A DNA stretch of 64,000 nucleotides. It comes from Geminocystis sp. NIES-3708. Its GTDB lineage: Bacteria > Cyanobacteriota > Cyanobacteriia > Cyanobacteriales > Cyanobacteriaceae. The position numbers were made by a program, and so were the translations under genes. The notes beneath the pieces are model-generated. The model did not search any database, was not told where the DNA came from, and was given only the letters and a program-made list of their open reading frames with translations. This document shows positions 9,327 through 16,668 of this stretch, in pieces (positions within the stretch are counted from its first letter, which is position 1; every line of letters starts with the position of its first letter). The stretch lies in assembly GCF_001548095.1 (NCBI RefSeq), contig NZ_AP014815.1, forward strand, positions 496,001 through 560,000, in the 5' to 3' direction.

Positions 9327-10484
9327 TTATAATACTAACTTATAAGCTTTAAGAGTTTCCTCGGCAACTGTTTTCCATGAATATAATTTTGCTCTATTTT
9401 TTCCTCGGATAATCAAATCTTCCCGTAAATCTGGTTGACTAATTACCTCATAAATAGTTTTTGCCATTGACTCATAATCATGAGGATTAATATACATCGC
9501 AGCGGAAGAAGCAACTTCTGGCAAGGAAGAAGTGTTAGAGGTGATAACTGGTGCACCTAAAGTCATGGCTTCTAAAAGTGGCAACCCAAAACCTTCATAA
9601 ACTGAAGGATAAACAAAAACATCGGCTGAATTATAACACACAGCTACAGCTTCATCAGATAAATAACCTAAATAGTGTATTTGTTGACGATAATTAGAAT
9701 TATCTATTTCTTTAAAAATTTTCTCATATTCCCAACCTTTTTGACCAATTAAAATTAAATGATGGTTAATGGGATATGTTTGTTTTAAAATATTAAAGGC
9801 TTTGACTAAATTAATGATATTTTTTCTAGGTTCAATTGTACTGACAAATAAAATAAATGGCTCTTGAAAATCATAAGCTATTGTGTTTTTTATTTTTTCA
9901 CAATTTTTATCTTTTAAATAATTAATATCATATCTACTTGCTTCAGAAGTAATAGCTATTTTATCATTTTCAACCTTAAAATAATTAATAATATCTTGTT
10001 TAGTATTTTCAGAAAAAGTAATTATTAAATCTGTCCATTGCAAACATTTTTTAATTCTTTCACTATAATTCTTGACTATTTTAGTACTATAAAAAGGAAA
10101 TTTTAAAAAAGTTAAATCATGAATTGTCATCACTTTTTTGCCGTAAGGAAAAGGATAAACATAATGATCTGTACCATGAATTATCTCTGCATTATCAAAA
10201 AAAATCTTGTTATTTTTAACAAAAAAACTCGCTGACTTGCCCAACCAATTACTAACTGTCACAGGTAAAGATAAAAATTCAAGAGGTGAGATATCTTTCA
10301 AAATATCAGGAATATCACGATTATTTGTTAGCCAATGTTTAAAAGAAGGTTGACGATAAACGCCGATAGAATTTGATGTGCTACTGTCGTTCGCCTTTAA
10401 TGCTTTAATGAGATTATAAGTATAAAAAGCAACTCCACTAGGACGATCTCGAATTGAACTACAATCTACTAAAATTTTTACCAT
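9327..10484 (-). CDS. Glycosyltransferase, GT4 family
   Basis: 385 residues with two Rossmann-like halves. The N-terminus (MVKILVDCSSIRDRPSGVAF) contains the acceptor-side loop. The C-terminal half has FVSTIEPRKNI and the nucleotide-sugar site SVYEGFGLPLLEAMTLGAPV, containing the EX7E pair of GT-B retaining enzymes. Likely a mannosyl- or glucosyl-type transferase for envelope polysaccharide; the sugar cannot be told. It stands apart from the larger glycan cluster at 24.7-28.8 kb and is separated from the divergent gif locus by about 240 bp. Confidence 0.87.
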   Translation of the reverse strand: MVKILVDCSSIRDRPSGVAFYTYNLIKALKANDSSTSNSIGVYRQPSFKHWLTNNRDIPDILKDISPLEFLSLPVTVSNWLGKSASFFVKNNKIFFDNAEIIHGTDHYVYPFPYGKKVMTIHDLTFLKFPFYSTKIVKNYSERIKKCLQWTDLIITFSENTKQDIINYFKVENDKIAITSEASRYDINYLKDKNCEKIKNTIAYDFQEPFILFVSTIEPRKNIINLVKAFNILKQTYPINHHLILIGQKGWEYEKIFKEIDNSNYRQQIHYLGYLSDEAVAVCYNSADVFVYPSVYEGFGLPLLEAMTLGAPVITSNTSSLPEVASSAAMYINPHDYESMAKTIYEVISQPDLREDLIIRGKNRAKLYSWKTVAEETLKAYKLVL

Positions 10485-10675
10485 CTCTGATCATCCACTA
10501 AAAGCTATCAAAAGTAATTATAAACTGAATGTAAAGAAATCTTAATCATCATTAGAAAAATATATTTCTTTTGAATTGAAAGTCTTAAAATCAACCATGG
10601 CGTATATTTTAAGTTCATAAAGCATTTTAAATTACAAAGCGTACCGAGTAAGTTTGCATTTTTTTCAAAAAATAA

Positions 10676-10705
10676 TTGTCAAATTTAATACTTTTTCGTT
10701 ATATT
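10676..10705 (+). promoter_or_regulatory. Predicted promoter of the gif locus with an NtcA-like box
   Basis: TTGTCA (10676-10681) and TATATT (10700-10705) are spaced 18 bp apart, a plausible sigma-70-type promoter about 20 bp upstream of the riboswitch. GTC-N8-TAC at 10678-10691 differs by one base from the NtcA consensus GTA-N8-TAC and overlaps the -35 region. In Synechocystis NtcA represses the gif genes, so an NtcA site covering the promoter fits. The call rests on motif similarity only. Confidence 0.5.
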
Positions 10706-10723
10706 AAAAGAGTAAGGATAAAT

Positions 10724-10775
10724 CGTTCATCTGCAAAAGCAGACGGAAGTAAGAAGTAAACATTCTGAAGGAACG
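10724..10775 (+). ncRNA. Glutamine riboswitch (glnA RNA motif)
   Basis: The 52-nt segment has the architecture and conserved bases of the glutamine aptamer. CGTTC (10724-10728) pairs with GAACG (10771-10775) as the closing stem. TCTGC (10730-10734) pairs with GCAGA (10739-10743) around an AAAA loop. The conserved GACGGAAGTA follows, and CTGAAGGAACGC ends the motif. It lies 43 nt upstream of a small gene recognised as a glutamine-synthetase inactivating factor, the target this riboswitch controls in Synechocystis (gifB), where glutamine increases expression. Confidence 0.9.
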
Positions 10776-10818
10776 CGCCTCGAATCTAAACCCATCGAAA
10801 ATTAGAGGAGGCGGTATT

Positions 10819-10953
10819 ATGAACGCTAAACAAAATAATCTCAGTTCAATTAGTCAACAAGCGCGGTTATTAATGGTTGATAATCGCCAACGGAAACACA
10901 ATCGTCAGGCTAGTATGTTAGAAAGATCTGCAAAACAAGTTGGTCTTGAATAG
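10819..10953 (+). CDS. gifA: Glutamine synthetase inactivating factor (IF7/IF17 family)
   Basis: A 44-residue basic protein: SISQQARLLMVDNRQRKHNR, then QASMLERSAKQVGLE. This is the conserved core of the cyanobacterial IF7/IF17 proteins, which are intrinsically disordered, bind glutamine synthetase type I through Arg residues and inhibit it when nitrogen is plentiful. Its small size is closer to IF7 than to the longer IF17. A strong AGGAGG (10805-10810) precedes the ATG. The glutamine riboswitch and the NtcA-like box upstream both support the assignment. Whether it is gifA or gifB by orthology cannot be settled from length alone, since the riboswitch is best known from gifB. Confidence 0.85.
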   Translation: MNAKQNNLSSISQQARLLMVDNRQRKHNRQASMLERSAKQVGLE

Positions 10954-11060
10954 TATTTGATTTTACTATTAGTATTTTAGATTAGAGTTTATTATCTTAA
11001 ATTCTGCTTGAAAATTTACACAAATAATTTATTAATTTAACTATCTTTAGGAGTAAAAAT

Positions 11061-11213
11061 ATGATTAACCAAAAAACTGTTGAAAGTGCAAGAAAAGCTC
11101 ATAGAAATACTTTACTTCAAACTTTAGAACATCGTTTAGAAGTGGCTAAATCTAAAGGGCAAACTGCGTTGGTAGCTCAATTAGAAGCTGAAAAAAGCTA
11201 CTACTTAAAGTAA
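11061..11213 (+). CDS. Small 50-aa protein downstream of gifA (PirA-like candidate)
   Basis: MINQKTVESARKAHRNTLLQ, then LEHRLEVAKSKGQTALVAQL and a short tail: a charged helical protein with a TAGGAG ribosome site at 11048-11053. It lies 107 bp after gifA on the same strand, before a strong terminator. The length and helical character resemble PirA, the 51-residue PII-interacting regulator of arginine synthesis in Synechocystis, but I could not align it from memory and treat this as a hypothesis. A GTA-N8-TAG sequence at 10972-10985, one base from an NtcA site, lies just before a TATTAT box, which suggests its own nitrogen-regulated promoter. Confidence 0.6.
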   Translation: MINQKTVESARKAHRNTLLQTLEHRLEVAKSKGQTALVAQLEAEKSYYLK

Positions 11214-11292
11214 AAACTTTTTAGTTAGGGTATAATTTACATTGATTATTTATCACTAACTAAAACTACATTCCCGATGCTAAAATTTTCTG

Positions 11293-11319
11293 GTCAGATA
11301 TTTTTTGTCTGACTTTTTT
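11293..11319 (+). terminator. Rho-independent terminator of the gif locus
   Basis: GTCAGA (11293-11298) and TCTGAC (11308-11313) form a 6-bp stem around a T-rich loop, followed directly by TTTTTT. It lies 80 bp after the 50-aa gene and before the convergent mutT gene. Confidence 0.8.
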
Positions 11320-11342
11320 CATGTTTATTTATTAGTTTTAAA

Positions 11343-11753
11343 TTAAGAGAAAATATGGTGATTTCGCAAGGCTAAAATTATTTCCTGATTGGCAGAAGGA
11401 AATTCAAAATCATCTAGTTGGGAAACTGTTACCCAACGAATTTCTGCACATTCTAAAGTTTTGGGTTTACCTGTGATAATCTCACAAATATAAACTGATA
11501 ATGTAACGATAAATTCGCTATAACGATGAGTAATATCGAGTAAATGATGATTGATAATAATATCAACGCCTAATTCTTCCTTAATTTCTCTTTTTATACA
11601 GTCTTGGGGAGTTTCTCCTTTTTCTATTTTACCTCCCGGAAATTCCCATAAATTCGCCATTAAACCAGTAGGTAATCTTTTATCAATCAAAATCTCCTGT
11701 TTATCATTAATTATTACCGCAATACCTATTTTTTTGTGAGGAAGATTAGACAT
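11343..11753 (-). CDS. mutT: NUDIX hydrolase, MutT-type 8-oxo-dGTP diphosphatase
   Basis: 136 residues from MSNLPHKKIG; this ATG is preferred to an upstream TTG at 11771. The complete Nudix box is present: GGKIEKGETPQDCIKREIKE followed by ELGVD, that is GX5EX7REUXEEXGU. WEFPGGK before the box and the segment EIRWVTVSQLDDFEFPSANQ near the end match MutT proteins that remove oxidised guanine nucleotides. The convergent gif terminator lies immediately downstream. Confidence 0.88.
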   Translation of the reverse strand: MSNLPHKKIGIAVIINDKQEILIDKRLPTGLMANLWEFPGGKIEKGETPQDCIKREIKEELGVDIIINHHLLDITHRYSEFIVTLSVYICEIITGKPKTLECAEIRWVTVSQLDDFEFPSANQEIILALRNHHIFS

Positions 11754-11943
11754 AATCAATAGAATTTCCAATAATTGGCAATTTGGGAAAGCTAAAACCT
11801 ATAGGATGATAGGAAAAATTTTTTTAATATAATGAGAAATTTCTAAGGGTGAATTAGTTTCACCCAATTAGCCAACATCAAAGAAAATTAAAATTAACTT
11901 CTCTAAAATCAAAAGCTAACAACTAAATATTAAAAAAACTTAA

Positions 11944-12933
11944 TTATTTAACAAACAAAGGCATAATTTCAGCTGCTGTAAATAAGCCATGAAGATGACG
12001 TTGATGAAGTTTAATTCCAGCGTTAAGATAACCAAAAGCAGTGCCACAAACATTAGCCGCCATACTCGTTTCATCCCCTAATGTAAAGGTATGAGTAGAA
12101 ATTTTACCTTCAAAAGTACGCCCTGTTACTTTTACATTTGTACTAATAGGTTTTTTGGGGTTACGAGTATCCACAATACCACCAACAGTAACTTGTGAGC
12201 GATGACAAATACCAGCCAACTCTAACATGATATCGTCAGCGTGTTCCATATTTTCGAGGGTGAGAATACCATTAGTTTTATCTAAAAATGCTTCTACTTC
12301 TTCATCTGTCATGGATTTTGCTTTATCGACATCAAATTCAGGTAAATGAGCAATATCCTCTCTAATAGTTGCACGATAAGCTTCCCAGTTAGCAATGCCA
12401 ACGCCGAAAGTAATTTTTACTTGGTGAATTTCGGCGAAACTTTGAGCGGCAATGGAAGCGGCGGCGGTTAATAATCCGGGAGTTGCACCACAACCAGTTA
12501 AATATGTAATTCCAGCTTTACTTAAACTGTCTTGTAGTTGTAATAATTGCTCAACAGCACTTGTCCGTTTTAAAGCATCCACTAAAACACCTTGCCAACC
12601 TGAGGAGATAAATTGACGGGTAACATCTGCCATAAAAGTGTTGGGTAAGTTAGGCAAAGCTAAAAAATAACCATCAACATCACTTTTAGAAATTAAATCA
12701 GCAATACTATTATCGCTTAAAACTCCAAATTTAGGCAAATATCCGCTTGATCCTTCCTGATGATACACTGGAATTAAGGCATCAGGATCTAAACCTTCAG
12801 GATTATAAGCATAACCTTGATGATCTGCCACGGCAACTAAAGACATTTCGGATTTCAGTTGTAATATTCTTGCCGCCGCTTGTCCTAAACCGCCAAAACC
12901 CAAAACACCTATTTTAATTTTTTTATTAGTCAT
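11944..12933 (-). CDS. bioU: BioU, (S)-8-amino-7-oxononanoate synthase of the cyanobacterial biotin pathway
   Basis: 329 residues. A Rossmann NAD(P) domain starts [20 protein letters not shown], so such proteins are often named saccharopine dehydrogenase-like. Length, the N-terminal pattern ([20 protein letters not shown]) and the Lys of [15 protein letters not shown] at residue 122 agree with Synechocystis BioU, a suicide enzyme that donates the amino group of its Lys124 to make the biotin precursor DAPA in organisms lacking Bio[21 protein letters not shown] follows the Lys. Single gene; 45 bp from the upstream DUF3134 gene on the same strand, so possibly co-transcribed. Confidence 0.78.
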   Translation of the reverse strand: MTNKKIKIGVLGFGGLGQAAARILQLKSEMSLVAVADHQGYAYNPEGLDPDALIPVYHQEGSSGYLPKFGVLSDNSIADLISKSDVDGYFLALPNLPNTFMADVTRQFISSGWQGVLVDALKRTSAVEQLLQLQDSLSKAGITYLTGCGATPGLLTAAASIAAQSFAEIHQVKITFGVGIANWEAYRATIREDIAHLPEFDVDKAKSMTDEEVEAFLDKTNGILTLENMEHADDIMLELAGICHRSQVTVGGIVDTRNPKKPISTNVKVTGRTFEGKISTHTFTLGDETSMAANVCGTAFGYLNAGIKLHQRHLHGLFTAAEIMPLFVK

Positions 12934-12978
12934 AGAATACTTTACTTTTTTTTGATAAAAATCTTTGCTTAAAATCTT

Positions 12979-13242
12979 TTAAAGAATATCATCATCATCA
13001 ATATCAACCTCTATTTCATCTAAATCTGCCTCAAAATCATCGTCTTCTCCTTCAATAAGATCTGAAATTTCTTCATCTTCTGGCATTCCTAAAGGTAATA
13101 TTTTTTCTTCTTTTTCTTCTCGATCTCGATAGATAATGCGATTATTTGCGTCTAACCAATCTAAAAGAGAACCATCTTGTTTTAACGGTATTACAGGAGC
13201 GGGCTCATAACGTTTCTCTTTACGTAAGGCAGGATTTTTCAT
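12979..13242 (-). CDS. DUF3134 family protein
   Basis: An 87-residue protein. The N-terminal MKNPALRKEKRYEPAPVIPL then SLLDWLDANNRI is the DUF3134 signature, a family confined to cyanobacteria. The last 35 residues are almost entirely acidic (DDDFEADLDEIEVDIDDDD) and presumably disordered. Function unknown. It precedes bioU on the same strand. Confidence 0.8.
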   Translation of the reverse strand: MKNPALRKEKRYEPAPVIPLKQDGSLLDWLDANNRIIYRDREEKEEKILPLGMPEDEEISDLIEGEDDDFEADLDEIEVDIDDDDIL

Positions 13243-13316
13243 AAACTAATTAATAGTTAAATTAAAGCAACAAAACATCATAGCATTTATTTAAAGTATT
13301 GTAAAGATTGATTATC

Positions 13317-13910
13317 ATGAGTTTAAAAACAGAATTATTAGAAGCTATCAAAGACAAAAATCGGGGTTTATCAGCAACGGAAAACGATAAAGTCAAGATT
13401 TTAACGGCGGTGGAAAAACTTGAAGATCACAATCCCAATCTTGATCCTTTCAATAATTTATCATTAGTTGATGGAAATTGGAGATTGCTTTATACCACTA
13501 GCAGAAGTATCTTAGGTTTAAATAATCTTCCTCTGTTAGGATTAGGGGAAGTTTATCAATGTATTCGGATAAGCACAAACAAAATTTATAATTTAGCACA
13601 AATCAAAGGTTTGCCTTTTTTAGATGGATTAGTAAGTGTTAGTGCTAATTTTGAAATAGTATCTGCAAAAAGAATTAACGTTAAGTTTGAGAGATCAATT
13701 ATTGGATTGCAAAAGATATTAGGGTATCTTTCTCCTGAAAATTTTATTGACAAAATTGAAGCTGGAAAGTATTTTTTACCTTTAGATTTTAACTTAGAAC
13801 TTTTAAATAATAATAATCAGCAAGGATGGTTAGAAATTACCTATTTAGACGAAAATATGCGAATTGGAAGAGGAAATGAAGGAAATGTTTTTATTTTAGA
13901 ACGTTTTTAA
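13317..13910 (+). CDS. PAP/fibrillin family protein (plastid-lipid-associated)
   Basis: 197 residues starting MSLKTELLEAI at the ATG; an upstream TTG at 13308 adds only three residues and lacks support. NLSLVDGNWRLLYTTSRSIL is the lipocalin-like GxWxLLYTT motif of fibrillins, and LPLLGLGEVYQCIRI, EIVSAKRINVKFERS and the C-terminal YLDENMRIGRGNEGNVFILE complete the family pattern. In cyanobacteria and plastids these proteins associate with thylakoid lipids and help in photoprotection. Divergent from the DUF3134-bioU pair, with a 74-bp shared intergenic. Confidence 0.85.
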   Translation: MSLKTELLEAIKDKNRGLSATENDKVKILTAVEKLEDHNPNLDPFNNLSLVDGNWRLLYTTSRSILGLNNLPLLGLGEVYQCIRISTNKIYNLAQIKGLPFLDGLVSVSANFEIVSAKRINVKFERSIIGLQKILGYLSPENFIDKIEAGKYFLPLDFNLELLNNNNQQGWLEITYLDENMRIGRGNEGNVFILERF

Positions 13911-14126
13911 ATTTAATAAATTGATTTTAATAATAAAACTTTTAATTAAAAATAATTGTGTAAAAGTATTATTAACTATTAACAAATCATAATATATTGA
14001 GAATCCATTGATTATGAATAATTTTTGTAGGCAACTTTAAGGAAAAAATAGCGTCAAAGAGACTAATTACTTTCATCGGTTAAAATAATTAAGTAAAATT
14101 GATTATTAATTTTTTCATGCAAGTCT

Positions 14127-14570
14127 ATGAAATCTTTACAAATGTCTGCCAAAACTAAAAAAACCATTTATTCCTCATTATTAGCAATTTCTTTAATAAG
14201 TCCTTGGCTAATCACTAGCAATTTTAACTTTAATCAAGTAAAAGCACAATCAGCCATCCCAAAACAACCGTTAACGGTAAGATCTGATATACAAGAAGCT
14301 AACTCAGAAACAGGAGTAATTACTGCTAGAGGCAATGTTTATATTAACTATCCCGCAAGAGATCTTCAAGCGACTTCTACTCAAGCTCAATACTTTAGCA
14401 GAGAAAGACGTTTAGTTTTGACAGGTAACGTCTATGTACTTCAGCAGGGTAATACGATGAGATCAGAAACCATGACTTATTTAATTGATGAGGGTAGATT
14501 TATCGCTACTCCTGAGACAAAACAACAAGTAGAGTCTGTTTATTTAGTCGATGAAACAGAAAATAAGTAA
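14127..14570 (+). CDS. lptA: LptA/OstA-like periplasmic LPS transport protein
   Basis: 147 residues. The N-terminus has a signal peptide (SSLLAISLISPWLITSNFNF followed by a cleavage site after KAQ). The mature domain has the OstA beta-strand repeats: GVITARGNVYINYPARDLQA, then RRLVLTGNVYVLQQGNTMRS and MTYLIDEGRF. It would form the periplasmic bridge that carries lipopolysaccharide from the LptBF(G) complex to the outer membrane. It is first in a three-gene operon with lptB (16 bp later) and lptF. Confidence 0.87.
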   Translation: MKSLQMSAKTKKTIYSSLLAISLISPWLITSNFNFNQVKAQSAIPKQPLTVRSDIQEANSETGVITARGNVYINYPARDLQATSTQAQYFSRERRLVLTGNVYVLQQGNTMRSETMTYLIDEGRFIATPETKQQVESVYLVDETENK

Positions 14571-14586
14571 TAGTGAATAATTAACA

Positions 14587-15315
14587 ATGAAATTATTATT
14601 AGAAAATATCCATAAATTTTATGGCAAAAGATGTATCGTCAATCGCGTGAGTATTAAAGTTTCTCAGGGAGAAATTGTCGGTTTATTAGGACCAAATGGG
14701 GCTGGAAAAACAACTACATTTTATATTACAACAGGTTTGGTAAAACCCAATGAGGGTAATGTTTATCTCGATGATCAAAATATTACAAAATTACAACTGA
14801 ATGAAAGGGCAAAATTGGGTATTGGTTATTTGACTCAACAAGCAAGTATTTTTCGTAATTTAACGGTAAAAGAAAATATCCAATTAGTATTGGAGCAGAC
14901 CAACTTTTCTGGTCGTTTCCGTAAAATGCGTTTAGAACAGTTAATTGCTGAATTTCGTCTGGAAAAAGTAGTAGATACGAAAGGATCTCAAGTATCGGGG
15001 GGAGAAAGACGTAGAACAGAGTTAGCAAGGGCGTTGGCGGTGGGAAAAGAAGGACCTAAATTCTTGTTGTTAGATGAACCTTTTGCAGGGGTTGATCCGA
15101 TTGCGGTGTCGGAAATACAAGAAATTATTGCTGATCTCAAAGAGAAAGATATGGGTATCCTAATCACCGATCATAATGTCAGGGAAACTTTGGCTATTAC
15201 TAGCAGATCATATATCATGAGAGAAGGTCAAATTTTAGCCTCTGGTACAGGAGAAGAGCTTTACAACAACCCCTTAGTTAGACAATACTATTTAGGAGAT
15301 AATTTTCAAGTCTAA
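14587..15315 (+). CDS. lptB: LptB, LPS export ABC transporter ATPase
   Basis: 242 residues with all ABC elements in order: Walker A GLLGPNGAGKTTTFY, Q-loop YLTQQASIF, signature VSGGERRRTELARAL, Walker B FLLLDEPFAGVDP and the switch His in ITDHNVRE. The DHNVRET ending and RSYIMREGQILASGTGEELY are LptB-like. It powers extraction of LPS from the inner membrane together with LptF/G-type permeases. Five bases separate it from lptF, so the two are translationally linked. Confidence 0.95.
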   Translation: MKLLLENIHKFYGKRCIVNRVSIKVSQGEIVGLLGPNGAGKTTTFYITTGLVKPNEGNVYLDDQNITKLQLNERAKLGIGYLTQQASIFRNLTVKENIQLVLEQTNFSGRFRKMRLEQLIAEFRLEKVVDTKGSQVSGGERRRTELARALAVGKEGPKFLLLDEPFAGVDPIAVSEIQEIIADLKEKDMGILITDHNVRETLAITSRSYIMREGQILASGTGEELYNNPLVRQYYLGDNFQV

Positions 15316-15320
15316 AACCC

Positions 15321-16481
15321 ATGGAAAAAGAACCAAAATTCCAACTATCGTTACCGCAAATATCGGTCATGGATCGATACATTATGATCGAATTATTGCT
15401 ACCTTTTCTATTTGGAATTGGTTTATTTACCTCTTTGGGTTTATCTATTGGCACATTATTTGAGTTAATTCGTAAAGTAACAGAGTCAGGATTATTATTC
15501 AGCGTAGCAATTAAAATTTTACTACTGAGAATGCCTGAATTTATTGCTTTAGCCTTTCCCATGTCAGTATTATTAGCAACATTAATGGCTTATAGTCGTT
15601 TATCTAGTGATAGTGAAATTATTGCCTTGCGCAGTATTGGTATTAATGTTTATCGTTTAATTATACCCGCCATTATTCTGAGTTTAGTGGTGACAGGAAT
15701 GACTTTTTTTATTAATGATGTAGTTACTCCCTCCGCTAATAGAGAGGCTACTTTAACCCTACAAAAAGCTCTTGATCGAGTTCGACCAACTTTTAAAGAT
15801 CGTAATATTCTCTATCCTGAATATAAAACCGTAACCCATGAAGATGGTAGTCGTCACTCAGTCTTAGTTAGATTATTTTATGCTGAAGAATTTAACGGGG
15901 AAGAAATGAAAGATTTAACTATTTTAGATTTATCAAGGGAAGGAGTAAATCAAATTCTCACTTCACAAACCGCTACATGGAATATGGGAGAGAATGTTTG
16001 GGATTTTTTTAACGGCACAATTTACCTAATTTCTCCTGATGGTGGATACCGTAATATAGTTCGCTTTGAACATCAACAATTAGCTTTATCCAGAGCCCCT
16101 CTTGATTTAGCACAACGCCCTCCGAGTTATTCGGAAATGAGTATCGCTCAAGCACGGGAATATTTAAAAATAGTCAAGCTAGAAGCCAACGAAAAAGAAA
16201 TTCGCAAAATTTTGGTGCGCATTCAAGGAAAAATCGCATTACCCTTTGTCTGTTTAGTTTTTGGATTAATTGGTGCGGCTTTAGGAGTTCGTCCTCAAAA
16301 TACCAATAAGGCAACCAGTTTCGGCATTTGTGTTGGTTTAATCTTCTCTTATTATCTTCTATCTTTTGTTAGTGAATCTATGGGAGTTTGGGGCATTTTA
16401 ACCCCATTTATGGCTGCATGGTTGCCTAATTTTCTGGGATTAGGTACGGGAACATGGTTATTAATTCAATCAGCGAAATAG
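15321..16481 (+). CDS. lptF: LptF/LptG family (YjgP/YjgQ) LPS export permease
   Basis: 386 residues. Six membrane helices lie in two groups of three (residues about 20-125 and 300-380) around a periplasmic beta-jellyroll of about 170 residues, the standard YjgP/YjgQ layout. MDRYIMIELLLPFLFGIGLF and LLRMPEFIALAFPMSVLLAT are typical of the first group; KIALPFVCLVFGLIGAALGV of the second. Cyanobacteria usually encode one such permease with lptB, possibly acting as homodimer, so assignment to LptF rather than LptG is a label. Confidence 0.9.
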   Translation: MEKEPKFQLSLPQISVMDRYIMIELLLPFLFGIGLFTSLGLSIGTLFELIRKVTESGLLFSVAIKILLLRMPEFIALAFPMSVLLATLMAYSRLSSDSEIIALRSIGINVYRLIIPAIILSLVVTGMTFFINDVVTPSANREATLTLQKALDRVRPTFKDRNILYPEYKTVTHEDGSRHSVLVRLFYAEEFNGEEMKDLTILDLSREGVNQILTSQTATWNMGENVWDFFNGTIYLISPDGGYRNIVRFEHQQLALSRAPLDLAQRPPSYSEMSIAQAREYLKIVKLEANEKEIRKILVRIQGKIALPFVCLVFGLIGAALGVRPQNTNKATSFGICVGLIFSYYLLSFVSESMGVWGILTPFMAAWLPNFLGLGTGTWLLIQSAK

Positions 16482-16534
16482 AATACCAGGGGCTACGAAA
16501 AATTAACGTAAACTCAGTTCAACAGAAAAAAAAA

Positions 16535-16638
16535 AGACAGGTGGACTAGAAGACAAGTTGAATGAGAGAAAAATTTTCAACATTTGTGCATTTTTTAGAA
16601 AATTTTATTCATTCCTAAAAGACACAATCTTCCTGTCT
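16535..16638. repeat. Dispersed intergenic repeat with AGACAGG inverted ends, empty copy
   Basis: The segment starts AGACAGG (16535-16541) and ends CCTGTCT (16632-16638). Its right half from 16582 (ATTTGTGCATTTTTT onward) matches 55161-55222 closely, including ACACAATCT-CCTGTCT at the end. The copy near 55 kb is interrupted by a small MITE; this one is not. It lies in the gap between the convergent lptF and DUF4912 genes. Whether it is a mobile element or a conserved terminator-like repeat is not clear. Confidence 0.5.
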
Positions 16639-16668
16639 GCCGAGTCTGCCTGTTTTCTTGATCGGTGA

